Part shown: positions 8,072 through 16,643 of the stretch, piece after piece
Position numbering within the stretch: position 1 is the first letter of the stretch
Layout: each line of letters opens with the position of its first letter
Assembly (NCBI RefSeq): GCF_024199925.1
Contig: NZ_JANADR010000001.1
Coordinates: forward strand, 4,839,501 to 4,903,500
Direction of reading: 5' to 3'
DNA from: Bradyrhizobium sp. CCGUVB1N3
GTDB taxonomy: Bacteria; Pseudomonadota; Alphaproteobacteria; Rhizobiales; Xanthobacteraceae
Length of the DNA stretch: 64,000 bases
Position numbers and translations under genes: made by a program
Notes under the pieces: model-generated
Told to the model about the DNA's origin: nothing
Databases searched by the model: none
The model's input: only the letters and a program-made list of their open reading frames with translations

Positions 8072-9284
8072 GTTTGTCCGCGGAGCCGGATTCGATCGCG
8101 TCATTGCCGCCGCTGTTTGGCGCTTCGAAGTATTTCTTTGCTTTGAGATGTTTTTGCAACGCGACAGGTCGGTAGGGCCCGAAGCTCGTGAAATTGCGCA
8201 CCGACTTCATTGCCAGCCGCTCGTAGACGGAGGAGTGAAGTTGCGCCGTATCGGGCACCTCCCGAACCGCCTTCGCCCATCTAAGAGCAGTCCCGCCCAT
8301 TCCCACCATACATTCGTCGTGCATCATGCCATCGGCCGACGGATATAATCGTAGCAAGTTCCTGTCGACGATGACTCGACCTGCCTCCGGAATCTTCTCG
8401 GTGATGAATTCCGCCATCCAAGCCAGCGTGATGTCCGACAGGCGCGACTCGTTCTCGGGATAGCTTCCGCCGATATCGGCATGATTGCCGGCAAACCAGA
8501 TCTGGTCGAATTGCTCCGGCTCACCCTGCCTTTCCGGCCACTTTACGGTACCGCTTCCGCCCCAGGGTACCCGCTTGAAGTCCTTTCGGCCTTCATCGAT
8601 TGATTGCAGATGCCGCGCGTATTGGATGTCGGATGGAAAATGCCGATCGTAAGCCCAGTCGGGAAAGAAGCGTTGCCAGCCAATCGCGGCGACCGCGTCC
8701 CAAATCCCGATGAAATAGGCGGAAGCCCCTGCCCCGCGCCCGACCTGTGAACAGTAGGCATCGCGAAACTGGGCTGCTCTCTTTTCCGCCTCCGCGCCTT
8801 CCCTGGGCATTCCAAGCCAGTAGATGGAGGACACCGCGTCCTTGGCGACTTTCCTCAACGAATTCGGATCCAGACTAATCGGCTGGCCATTCCGCTCCTT
8901 CGTCGGAATACCGCAGAGCTCGAGCACATGCGCGAGGCACCTGGCGGTGTAGGCGCCGCGGCTGAAACCAAATAGGTAGATGCGGTCTTCCGGCGCCCAG
9001 ACGCCGACGATTGCGACGTAGCAATCGATTATCTTCTTCGTAATTCCGAATCCGAACATCTGCTGGACCGTCTCTTTCAGCCCATTCCAGCTGTTGTTAT
9101 GTCCAGGCATCGGCGTCCCAATACCGGGAATGTAGAGCGCTAACTGCTTGCTCGGGTCGATCATCGATTCAGGCCCCGTGCGCGTTGCCCGATAAAGTTT
9201 GTAGACGTTTGTGCGACTCTCGTCCGGCAGGAGACCGCCTTCGTTGCCCGTGCCATCCGCGAACACCAGGATGTTCTTAGTCAT
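8028..9284 (-). CDS. DUF2235 alpha/beta hydrolase (Tle1-like phospholipase fold)
   Basis: 418 residues. Starts with the DUF2235 signature ILVFADGTGNE. The nucleophile elbow is G106-F-S108-R-G110 (LFGFSRGAYTAR). The Asp in GIWDAV (D196) and the His in WFAGNHADIGGSYPE (H268) complete a plausible Ser-Asp-His triad arranged as in Tle1 type VI phospholipase effectors. ATG 9284 is chosen because it follows AAGGGGACTGAA; an upstream GTG is less likely. No signal peptide or VgrG/PAAR fusion is present. It is the third gene of an apparent operon with two envelope proteins; a T6SS-type role is not supported by any T6SS gene here. Confidence 0.82.
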   Translation of the reverse strand: MTKNILVFADGTGNEGGLLPDESRTNVYKLYRATRTGPESMIDPSKQLALYIPGIGTPMPGHNNSWNGLKETVQQMFGFGITKKIIDCYVAIVGVWAPEDRIYLFGFSRGAYTARCLAHVLELCGIPTKERNGQPISLDPNSLRKVAKDAVSSIYWLGMPREGAEAEKRAAQFRDAYCSQVGRGAGASAYFIGIWDAVAAIGWQRFFPDWAYDRHFPSDIQYARHLQSIDEGRKDFKRVPWGGSGTVKWPERQGEPEQFDQIWFAGNHADIGGSYPENESRLSDITLAWMAEFITEKIPEAGRVIVDRNLLRLYPSADGMMHDECMVGMGGTALRWAKAVREVPDTAQLHSSVYERLAMKSVRNFTSFGPYRPVALQKHLKAKKYFEAPNSGGNDAIESGSADKLSAAPLSSPPVAGS

Positions 9285-9298
9285 TTCAGTCCCCTTTA

Positions 9299-10240
9299 TC
9301 ACGTGACGAGAGGCTCGAGCGTGGCATCTGCGACGATGATGCCGGTCGCATCGGTGAAGATGGCAGCGACGTCCCTCGCCTTCTGACGGTACGCATCGTA
9401 CGTACTTTGGCCAACCAGCGGGATCGCCTCTGCCAGGCTCATCACCTGCCCCTGCTTGGCGGCCACCGCGGCAGCCTTCAGTTTCTGCTCATCGGAACGG
9501 AGACCGGAAATAGCCGCATTGAGGTCGGAAATGTTGGTCGGCGTCACCAGCTTGCCGCCGATGTAGACGAGTTGGCTAAGTCCAACGATACCCAGGATCG
9601 TGTCCGGAACAACGAACGTCGAAAGCTGATTCACGCCCGCGGCGATCAGGCCTCCGATCACGACCAATCCGAAAATGAAACTCTGATAGCGATATACATC
9701 GAAGACGCCATCGGTGGAGAAGAAGTCACGCCAGGTCGCGTTCGACGGGTCGACGATCGTCTTGGCCATCGGAAGCCAATTGCGTCGCAGTAGCCATGCC
9801 CGGTTTTCCGCCGACAGCGTGTTGCGTTGGCTATCAGTGCCCTTGGCTATGGTGGCGCCGACCCCGCTGATGCCCAGCAGCGTCAGGATCGATCCCGAGA
9901 GATCGACCAACGTCCCAGTCTGAAGCAGCAGCAACGTGATCAGAGCGGCAACCGCCAGGGAGAAGGCCAGCGTCTGGAAGGTCGAAAGGCTTCCTTTTCC
10001 ATCCGTCCCCGCCGAGACCTGTGCGGGGTTCAACGCGCGGAAGAAGGATCCCAACGTGTGATCCTTCTTGCGGAGCGCGAAGGCTATCCAGATGTAGAGA
10101 ACCAGCACCTCGAGAAGAACAGCACCGATGCTGAACCAATAGGGACTGAGGCGGACGCTTACGGACGAGACTCGCCATGGAGACTGCCCGACCGGACTGT
10201 TGCAGGTGTAAAGATAAAGATCGACCTGTTCCAAAACCAA
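9299..10240 (-). CDS. multi-pass membrane protein in the DUF2235 operon
   Basis: About 313 residues with five or so predicted helices, including WFSIGAVLLEVLVLYIWIAF, LAFSLAVAALITLLLLQTG and FIFGLVVIGGLIAAGV. A soluble, Ala/Lys-rich C-terminal part contains AAISGLRSDEQKLKAAAVAAK. The start is uncertain: the frame opens with TTG 10240, overlapping the upstream gene by 82 bases, and no better ATG or GTG is available before the first helix. It ends 14 bases before the hydrolase start, consistent with coupling. Family not recognised; it could anchor or neutralise the hydrolase. Confidence 0.65.
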   Translation of the reverse strand: MVLEQVDLYLYTCNSPVGQSPWRVSSVSVRLSPYWFSIGAVLLEVLVLYIWIAFALRKKDHTLGSFFRALNPAQVSAGTDGKGSLSTFQTLAFSLAVAALITLLLLQTGTLVDLSGSILTLLGISGVGATIAKGTDSQRNTLSAENRAWLLRRNWLPMAKTIVDPSNATWRDFFSTDGVFDVYRYQSFIFGLVVIGGLIAAGVNQLSTFVVPDTILGIVGLSQLVYIGGKLVTPTNISDLNAAISGLRSDEQKLKAAAVAAKQGQVMSLAEAIPLVGQSTYDAYRQKARDVAAIFTDATGIIVADATLEPLVT

Positions 10241-10776
10241 GCCAGATCGTCTCCCATGTTTAGTGTGACGATGGTCTGGTCGGGCTCAAGCAGATGCTTC
10301 TTTACCAGCGTGTCCGATTCCGTCGCGCGGTGCGTGACGACGTCCTGCCTCTTGAACAGATAGGTTTCGTCTCCGTAGTCGATCCCGGCGAAATAACGGA
10401 CGCCATCGACGAACGGCGCGCGCACGCCGACGTCAACGCGCTGGTTCGTGGGCAAGAAGTTCGTGGCCAGCACGATTGGTGCGCCTACCGGATTGCGACC
10501 AGATCGAAGCTCGATGGCGAACTCTCCGGGTTTTACGCACTGCTTCTGAGGATCGCTTGGCGATGCCTGAACGCTCGCAGGGGCGCCGGCCCCCGTCGAC
10601 TGCGCTGACTTTTGAACCGAAGGATCGGATCGCGGCTCGCCAGATGTCGATTGCGTCGCCGAAGGGTTCTGCCCGTCGCCTTGGGCCGGTTGAGCCTGCT
10701 GCACTCTCGCTGGCGAAGAGAGAAGGGCAGTTGTCAGCGCCGCGACGCAAACAGCGAGGATGCGGGATTGAGCCAT
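10159..10776 (-). CDS. exported protein of unknown function, first gene of the DUF2235 operon
   Basis: 205 residues. A signal peptide (AVCVAALTTALLSSPARV) is followed by a Gln/Ser/Pro-rich linker to about residue 75 and then a compact domain beginning CVKPGEFAIELRSGR with strands such as VRYFAGIDYGDETYLFKRQDVV. It should be periplasmic or outer-membrane facing. With the membrane protein and the hydrolase downstream on the same strand it makes a three-gene unit. I do not recognise the C-terminal domain. Confidence 0.65.
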   Translation of the reverse strand: MAQSRILAVCVAALTTALLSSPARVQQAQPAQGDGQNPSATQSTSGEPRSDPSVQKSAQSTGAGAPASVQASPSDPQKQCVKPGEFAIELRSGRNPVGAPIVLATNFLPTNQRVDVGVRAPFVDGVRYFAGIDYGDETYLFKRQDVVTHRATESDTLVKKHLLEPDQTIVTLNMGDDLAWFWNRSIFIFTPATVRSGSLHGESRP

Positions 10777-10843
10777 TTTTCACCGGTGGTAAGCAAACCA
10801 CCAGATCATTACCCATGGTTGCTTATGCCCCGCAAGCCAACTT

Positions 10844-11218
10844 CTATGATTCGTTGCGCTTCTCCCCGTGTAAAGCAAGAGGTCGAACCAGGATTCGGTC
10901 AGTCGGTCTCTCGAGCTCGGCTTCGCCAATTGGCGGAGGAGTCTTGAACATGAATTCGACGGCCGGAAACATCTCATCATTGCTACCGACAAGCGCGGCG
11001 AGCGCCGCGACCTTGGCGCCCGTCGTGGGCTGACTTCGGCATGACAACAGCTTCGGATCAATGCTGCGCATCCTGATTCGATAACAATTGCTGGCGGCAA
11101 GAGGGACGATTTTGCCGGAAATCTGCATCCTGTACGTGTTAGCGGATTCAAACTCGAACAGGCCGCGCCGAAGGCACTCGCGACGGAATGCAGGTGCATC
11201 CGAGGGCGGGAGTGACAT
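10844..11218 (-). CDS. hypothetical protein
   Basis: About 124 residues from ATG 11218 (MSLPPSDAPAFRRECLRRGL). The composition is plausible for a small soluble protein, but there is no convincing ribosome site and a second frame on the same strand is also open here. It is upstream of, and in the same direction as, the DUF2235 operon. Unrecognised; may be spurious. 11219-11520 shows no other gene. Confidence 0.35.
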   Translation of the reverse strand: MSLPPSDAPAFRRECLRRGLFEFESANTYRMQISGKIVPLAASNCYRIRMRSIDPKLLSCRSQPTTGAKVAALAALVGSNDEMFPAVEFMFKTPPPIGEAELERPTDRILVRPLALHGEKRNES

Positions 11219-11520
11219 TGAATGACGGTACACCTATCTGTTCTCGCCCGAGCTGATGGGGCCCGTTGCAGGGATCTGCATTGCACGAGATTGTCGGCCT
11301 GACCAGACTTCCAATGACGAGGGAAAACCCAAGACCATCACACGCTCTCGATATTGCTGCGTGTCGCCTGAATGGCTGTCCGCCGGAAGTGCGCGGCGCA
11401 TCGGCAAGGGCCCCGCGCAAGGCAAACAATTGTGCCTGCTCCGGACCTTAGCGACGTAGGTCTTTATCACCGGAAATAGCAGGATCCTCGCTCGCTCAAA
11501 AATCGTATGGAAAGTAGGCA

Positions 11521-11807
11521 ATGGCCACTTACCGCATTGATTGTGTTCACAAGCCTAATCGGATGAGTCGGCATGAGCACATCACGGATGTCGGTGGGCC
11601 CAAGCCCGAAGGAGGAAGATGGCAGGACAAGGTGGAAAACGTTGTCCGCTTTATCGAGAACAAGCAACACAGGTTCTACACGCAAGATGGTAATTCAACC
11701 GCCTGGGTTGCCGTGCGAAAAAGCCCGTGGGACGCAAATTCATTCAGACCCACGCAGATGGTGTCTGGACTGACAATCTGCTCGCCCTCGACGAGTGCTC
11801 GACCTAG
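11521..11807 (+). pseudogene. DUF3892 protein, frameshifted
   Basis: Frame 1 encodes MATYRIDCVHKPNR...HITDVGG, the usual N-terminus of DUF3892 proteins, down to VAVRKSPWD. There the family's C-terminal signature continues in another frame: KFIQTHADGVWTDNLLALDE then a TAG at 11805. One missing G in the GGG run at 11729-11731 restores a single frame (RKSPWGRKFIQTHADG). Without that the frame runs on to 11916 as nonsense. It is either a recent frameshift mutation or a read error. DUF3892 function is unknown. Confidence 0.8.
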
Positions 11808-11914
11808 CTCAACCGCAGCAGACGCCCACAAGCGGTTTCTCGTCAATACGCGCGGGGCGATGCAATTCTCCAGCCCCGATCCGATCACAAAGATGATCCT
11901 GCGCAGACGCCAGT

Positions 11915-11937
11915 AAAAAACCGAGCAGCGGGCTCGG
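11915..11937 (-). terminator. intrinsic terminator on the minus strand
   Basis: Read on the minus strand, CCGAGC-CCGCT-GCTCGG is followed directly by TTTTTT (11915-11920), a textbook rho-independent terminator. No minus-strand gene is apparent just upstream of it (11938-12126), so it may end a small RNA or be left over from a lost gene. The rest of 11808-12126 shows nothing else. Confidence 0.6.
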
Positions 11938-12126
11938 CACGCGGCCGCCAGGAACCGATGCGGGGGAGGTGCGGCGGGCTCGACGGACTTCGACTGCGTC
12001 GCGATCCAGCGCGACTTGGCGCATATGCGCCGCATTCCGTTGCCGAATGCGAGATAAGAGCAGCGATCGTCACGCCAAGTTGTACCAAACTTGATGATCT
12101 TTAAGCGACTCTTTTAGGGCTTCGAT

Positions 12127-12519
12127 ATGAAGAAACTTCTGGGACTTTTGCTGCTCGCCCAATCCTTCTTGCTTTCCGCCGAGGCCATGGCGCAGGGGCT
12201 TCCTGCTCCCTCATACTGGAAAAATGAACGAGGTTCGGAACTGCTGATTTGGTCCGCCAATAGCGGCGCAATACAAGGGATTTTCACAAACCATGCTCAA
12301 GGGTTTGCTTGCCAGGGTCTCCCTTATCCTGCATCGGGAGCCTTTAGTCCAACCGGCTTGTATTTTGTTGTTACTTTTGCCCAGTGCAATTCCTTTACCC
12401 GCTGGGTTGGAAAAATTCAGGGGTCTCACATGCCAACGTCTTGGACGCTGTTCTACGTTGATAAGAAAGGTAAGCCTAGCAAGTTGAAGGGCGCGGATAT
12501 ATTCACGCGGCTCTGGTAG
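12127..12519 (+). CDS. avidin-family biotin-binding protein, bradavidin II-like
   Basis: 130 residues. The signal peptide is about residues 1-22 (MKKLLGLLLLAQSFLLSAEA, then MAQ). The mature chain follows the short avidin fold: PSYWKNERGSELLIW, GIFTNHAQGFACQGLPY, TFAQCNSFTRWVGKI and TSWTLFYVDKKGKP. The Trp in RWVG and in TSWTLFY occupy the positions of the biotin-stacking tryptophans in avidins. From memory it is very close to bradavidin II of Bradyrhizobium. It should be secreted and bind biotin tightly. It is a stand-alone gene inside the accessory region. Confidence 0.92.
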   Translation: MKKLLGLLLLAQSFLLSAEAMAQGLPAPSYWKNERGSELLIWSANSGAIQGIFTNHAQGFACQGLPYPASGAFSPTGLYFVVTFAQCNSFTRWVGKIQGSHMPTSWTLFYVDKKGKPSKLKGADIFTRLW

Positions 12520-12724
12520 TTTTCAATCTTCTTGCAACGCCGCGACCTTCAATTGGAAAATCGCTCTCGCGACGTTTGCATTGCGAAGCGGCGCGTGACG
12601 CTGAGCCCGACGCTCGAGGGCCCAGCGGCGCGGCGCATTTAGGCCTATTCTCCGCTCTCATAGAAGAGCTCGAGCGGCAGGCCGACCAGCGCCTTAACCG
12701 AGCGGCCGGACGAAGGAGTGCGCC

Positions 12725-13684
12725 TTGCCCTACGAGATTGATTTTCTCCGTCCCGGTGATAGCAGCGGTGACGCCATCATTGTGAAGTGGGGCGAGACCA
12801 AGGAAAGCGGATTTTGGCTGAACGTTGTCGATGGCGGCTTCACCGACACCGGCGACCAGATCATCGAGCACATCGAGAAGTTTCACGCTAAAGACGCCAA
12901 GATCGCCAACGTGGTCCTTTCGCACGCCGATAACGACCATGCCCCGGGCCTCATCAAGGTGCTGGAACACGAGACGTTCACCATTTCGACCCTCTGGATG
13001 AACAAGCCCTGGGATTACGTCGATGAAGTCATCGACAAATTCCACGGCGCCTACACTCGCGAGGGGCTCATCAAGAAGATGCGCGAGATGCATCCGTACT
13101 TGGTCGAGATGGAGAAGATCGCCAACAGGCGCGGCATCGCAATCAAGGCGCCATTGCAAGGCTCGCAGATCGGCGCGTTCACGGTTCTCGCACCCAGTCG
13201 CGCACGCTACGTCGCGCTGATCCCCGATCTCGACAACAACCCGCCGGCTACCTCGGCCTCCAACGAGACCTCGGTGGTGCAGTGGGCTTCCTTCGGCAAC
13301 AAGCGCGTGCTGCTCACTGCCGATGTCGGCCCCGAAGGACTCGCTGAGGCGGCCGACTACGCCGAGCAGATCAGCCTGCTGATCCAGCCTACGCTGGTGC
13401 AGATTCCTCACCACGGCAGCCGCCGCAACGTGACGCCCGCGGTGCTCAATCGCTGGCTTGGCAAATACCCCGCCGACAATCAGGGGAGCGCCATCGCGTC
13501 GGTAGGGAAGAATGCCGACATTTACCCGCGCAAGAAGGTCGTCAATTCCTTCACGCGCCGCGGCTACCACGTCTACGCCACGCACGATGGCTGGATCAAC
13601 TTCACCTACGGATACGACAACCGGCGCGGTATGAAGGACGCTGACGTCATTCCGTTCACCTCAGACGTCGAAGACGATGATTAA
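12725..13684 (+). CDS. metallo-beta-lactamase fold hydrolase (ComEC-like), first gene of a TIR module
   Basis: 319 residues, soluble. The metal-binding motif is SHADNDHAPG (H67, D69, D71, H72). A later LLTADVG strand and VQIPHHGSRRN supply further ligands, as in ComEC/Rec2-type MBL domains (the HHGS motif). TTG 12725 is preferred: a GAAGGAG site precedes it by the right distance. It likely hydrolyses a phosphodiester, nucleic acid or nucleotide. Its last eight bases overlap the start of the membrane protein gene (ATGATTAA), which implies coupled translation. Confidence 0.85.
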   Translation: MPYEIDFLRPGDSSGDAIIVKWGETKESGFWLNVVDGGFTDTGDQIIEHIEKFHAKDAKIANVVLSHADNDHAPGLIKVLEHETFTISTLWMNKPWDYVDEVIDKFHGAYTREGLIKKMREMHPYLVEMEKIANRRGIAIKAPLQGSQIGAFTVLAPSRARYVALIPDLDNNPPATSASNETSVVQWASFGNKRVLLTADVGPEGLAEAADYAEQISLLIQPTLVQIPHHGSRRNVTPAVLNRWLGKYPADNQGSAIASVGKNADIYPRKKVVNSFTRRGYHVYATHDGWINFTYGYDNRRGMKDADVIPFTSDVEDDD

Positions 13685-14465
13685 AGTGCTCCCGAAGTTC
13701 GACAAGTATACCCTCTACGCCCGTCTCTTCCCGGCAGTCATCGCAGCAGCCCCTGCCATCGCGTTGGTCTGGGCGGTGATTGCGAGCAAGGAGGTGATGT
13801 TGGTGCAGGCCATTGCAGGCACCGCCCTGGCCGTGCTGCTGATGGTGTTCGCCGACGTCGCCAGAAGGAGAGGCAAGGCCATAGAGCCGCGCCTGATCGA
13901 GCAGATGGGCGGCCTGCCAAGCGTCACGATGCTGCGACACCGCGACACGACGTTTGACGCAGCGACCAAAGCCAGGATGCATACGTTCGTGGCCGAAAAG
14001 CTGGCAGAGCCAGCGCCGGCAGCAGAACAGGAGGTCGCCGCCCCTGAAGCCGCGGACGACTTTTACATGCGCGCCGGCAATTGGCTGCGCGAGAATACGC
14101 GCAGCAAGAAGAAGTTCGACATTCTGTTCAACGAAAACATCACTTATGGCTACCGGCGCAATCTGTTTGCGCTCAAATGGCCGGCCTTGATCCTGAACGT
14201 CCTGATCGTCATCGGCAGCGCCGCCTACCTGTGGCTTCAGCAAGGCCCACTTGATCTGCTGCCCGTTTTTGTGATCGCGTTCCTGCACGCAGCCTATTTG
14301 ACGATCTTCTCAACCCCTTCGGCCGTCGAAGAGGCGTCCCGCATCTACGCGCGCCAGCTACTGCTAAGCTCGGAATCGGCAGAACTTCGGAAGTCGCCGC
14401 CGGCGGCCGCCAAACCGCGCACTCGCAAGAAGAAAACTGAAGAGCCTGGTGCTCTCGCGACCTAG
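13677..14465 (+). CDS. four-helix membrane protein, second gene of the TIR module
   Basis: 262 residues. Two helices near the N-terminus (LFPAVIAAAPAIALVWAVIA; about residues 40-62) and two more after a roughly 100-residue cytoplasmic segment (WPALILNVLIVIGSAAYLWL; LDLLPVFVIAFLHAAYLTIF). The C-terminal tail is Lys/Arg/Pro-rich (AAAKPRTRKKKTEE). I do not recognise the family. The overlap with the MBL gene and the TIR gene 41 bases downstream make a three-gene unit; a membrane effector or sensor role is inference. Confidence 0.75.
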   Translation: MIKVLPKFDKYTLYARLFPAVIAAAPAIALVWAVIASKEVMLVQAIAGTALAVLLMVFADVARRRGKAIEPRLIEQMGGLPSVTMLRHRDTTFDAATKARMHTFVAEKLAEPAPAAEQEVAAPEAADDFYMRAGNWLRENTRSKKKFDILFNENITYGYRRNLFALKWPALILNVLIVIGSAAYLWLQQGPLDLLPVFVIAFLHAAYLTIFSTPSAVEEASRIYARQLLLSSESAELRKSPPAAAKPRTRKKKTEEPGALAT

Positions 14466-14506
14466 ATCGTGAACCCTATCAACCAAATGATCGAGAATGG
14501 TGGAAA

Positions 14507-15220
14507 ATGGCTAGATGCACAGCACCAGTAGAAGGCCATCGGTCAGCGAGCGCTGCAGCGAACTGCCCTGCATGCCGTGGCCGCTATCGCGGCTTCAGGT
14601 CGTCCCCGTCCTATACGCCATCCTTTTCCCCGACCTACACACCGTCCTACTCCTCGTCGGGGAGCAGCGGGGGCGGCCGAAGCAGCGGCGGCGGGTCTGG
14701 CAGCCGCGTAAGGGCGAGATGGTCGCGACCCGGTTCGTCCGTGATGTACACGCCGACCGAGGTGCGGGAGCTCACGCCGGTCCGCGAGGCCGTCGAGAAG
14801 CAAGCATCCCTTGACCTTCGGGACGTCTTTCTTTGCCATGCGTGGGACGACCGGCAGGGGGCAGCCAAACAATTGCACGATCTGCTTGAGGCACGTGGTG
14901 TCAAAGTATGGTTCAGCGAAAAGGACATTGGCCTCGGCGTGCCATTACTCCGCGCCATCGACAAGGGTCTAGCGAACTCGCGGATTGGGATCGTATTGGT
15001 GACCCCTGCGTTGCTGCAACGCCTCCCAAAAGAAGGCATCGCCGACAAAGAACTTTCGGTACTCCTCGCTGGTGCGCGTCTCGTTCCCGTTGTGCATCAG
15101 ACGACGTATGAAGCTCTCCGGGAAGTCAGCCCTATGCTCGCCTCGCGAACCGGCCTCGACACTGCAGAAGAGACAATGGCGGGCGTCGCAGCCAAGCTCG
15201 CTGAGCTGGTCGCTATCTAG
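14507..15220 (+). CDS. TIR-domain protein with N-terminal Cys/His and Gly/Ser-rich region
   Basis: 237 residues. Residues 1-25 hold a possible metal site (RCTAPVEGHR...NCPACR). A Ser/Gly/Tyr-rich linker runs to about residue 70. The TIR domain spans about 104-235: RDVFLCHAWDDR, then GVKVWFSEKDIGLG with the candidate catalytic Glu at E138, IDKGLANSRIGIVLVTPALL and KELSVLLAG. Bacterial TIR domains of this kind commonly cleave NAD+ or make nucleotide signals in anti-phage systems. It is the last gene of the MBL / membrane / TIR unit. Which molecule activates it cannot be read. Confidence 0.87.
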   Translation: MARCTAPVEGHRSASAAANCPACRGRYRGFRSSPSYTPSFSPTYTPSYSSSGSSGGGRSSGGGSGSRVRARWSRPGSSVMYTPTEVRELTPVREAVEKQASLDLRDVFLCHAWDDRQGAAKQLHDLLEARGVKVWFSEKDIGLGVPLLRAIDKGLANSRIGIVLVTPALLQRLPKEGIADKELSVLLAGARLVPVVHQTTYEALREVSPMLASRTGLDTAEETMAGVAAKLAELVAI

Positions 15221-15377
15221 CTCTATTGCCGGGTTGGCCGGCCCCACGTCGCACTATTTCACTGGCAGAGGTATCCTTTTTAGATATTGCTACCGATAGT
15301 ATGGAGCGACAAACAGGGGTTCTTCCGCATATTTGGTGCAGGTCCCTTTTGCTTTTCATCGTGCGCATCATGCATCG

Positions 15378-16139
15378 TCAGGCGGCTGCAAGTAGCTTGT
15401 TTCTGAGCAGTGCATATCCTGAACGCCCATACATTTGGCGCTTGATCGTCTTGGGACGATTGATCTGTCCCTCGACGGGGCTGGTGCTCCATGGTTGGGT
15501 GATGGCTGCGCGGACAGCTGCAATGTCGCAGCCGATGCCTTGTGCAAGCGAGGCCAGTTCGCTGGTCGAAGCATCCTCGATCCATTGATCGAGACCCGCG
15601 TCATCGTCGCCCCGTATCAATGCCGCAAGCCGTCGAGCGAGCTCACCGGCATTCGAAAGCTCCGGCGCATTCTCATAGAGATGATGAAGGAACCGCTCGG
15701 TCTGCTCATCGAGCGATGTAGGCTCTTTGCTCGGGAGCCATGCACAGTTGCGGCGCGAGGGCAGTCGCCACCGCACATTTGGCGCAGCCGTCGATGAACC
15801 CTGCTGGCGGGCAGCAGTCCACCGGTAGACGGTCGCTTTGCTGCCTTCAAAGCTGCGGAGCTTGATTTCGGTCCACAATTGCAAACCGTGCCGTTCACCT
15901 TCCTCCCAGCGCTTTTCCAGATAATCTCGAAAAGGATCAATGAGGACAGAGTCCGCGGGTGGCCGCCGGTGCTCAGGCTCACCGCCCGCATCAAGCCACC
16001 GTTCGACCGTCCTCACGCTCATGCCGATCCGCGGCACGATCCCGCGCGGCGACAGGCCGGCGGCGCGCAAATCGAGGATGGCGGAGATGGCCGGGGTTTC
16101 GGTGCGCCCGGCCTCCTCCGCTGGCACCTGGCACATCAT
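15378..16139 (-). pseudogene. ISL3-family transposase, C-terminal remnant
   Basis: 253 codons. The C-terminus TQPWSTSPVEGQINRPKTIK followed by RQMYGRSGYALLR is diagnostic of ISL3 transposases. A central helix-turn-helix (LRAAGLSPRGIVPRIGMSVRTVERWLDAG) is present. The N-terminal zinc-binding part and most of the DDE core expected in a full-length enzyme of 400 or more residues are missing at 16139. A possible element end, GGGGTTCTTCCGCATATTTG, lies at about 15315. The remnant separates the TIR module from the Fic gene. Confidence 0.8.
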
Positions 16140-16248
16140 TGGGTTGTTGTGCCCTCGTGCCTCAGCAGCGCTTTCTCCGCAGGAACGAACAATAACCCGT
16201 TCGCTTGCTCGCTGCGCCAGGATTTAAGCCGACGTTGAAGCGTCATCG

Positions 16249-16563
16249 GTGCCTCCGCCGCTACCCACCGAATTCTCCAATTTTGCAGCTTCTCCGCAAC
16301 CGACGGCACCTCCGACCGCAGAAGCGCTTGCACAAGATGAAGCCGACGCACCGCTGAACGCCTACGCCAAGGCGCGCAATTTGCGTCTCTATCGCCAATT
16401 AAACGGCGCCTATTACTTCGTCAACCTCGGACCCGGCGACACGTTGGTACGCAATCCGGCTGATCCATGCAGCCACGATTTCTCGCGCGAAGAGGTCATT
16501 CGCTATCTCGGCCAGATGCCCGATCGATCGCCTGAGATTGAGCGAGGACGCAACACTTGCTGA
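16249..16563 (+). CDS. small hypothetical protein
   Basis: 104 residues from a GTG start. The core NAYAKARNLRLYRQLNGAYYF and VNLGPGDTLVRNPADPCSHD looks like a folded small domain with a Cys and His near its end. The Pro/Ala-rich first 35 residues may be fused from non-coding sequence at the edge of the ISL3 remnant, so the real start may be lost. Function unknown. Confidence 0.5.
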   Translation: MPPPLPTEFSNFAASPQPTAPPTAEALAQDEADAPLNAYAKARNLRLYRQLNGAYYFVNLGPGDTLVRNPADPCSHDFSREEVIRYLGQMPDRSPEIERGRNTC

Positions 16564-16643
16564 AATCCATTCAGCGATTCGAGATGGCCGGTCCGCCTCG
16601 TTCGAGAAGATGACGGCCATCGTCGAAGCGCCGTAAGCGAAGC

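Noticed and set aside
8028..10776. Reading the DUF2235 operon as a type VI effector-immunity unit
   Set aside because: No VgrG, PAAR, Hcp or other secretion gene is in the window; the fold alone is not enough.
13677..15220. Reading the TIR module as a known Thoeris system
   Set aside because: Neither ThsA features (SIR2 or other effector with a SLOG domain) nor a ThsB-like short TIR protein are present; the partners are an MBL protein and a membrane protein.
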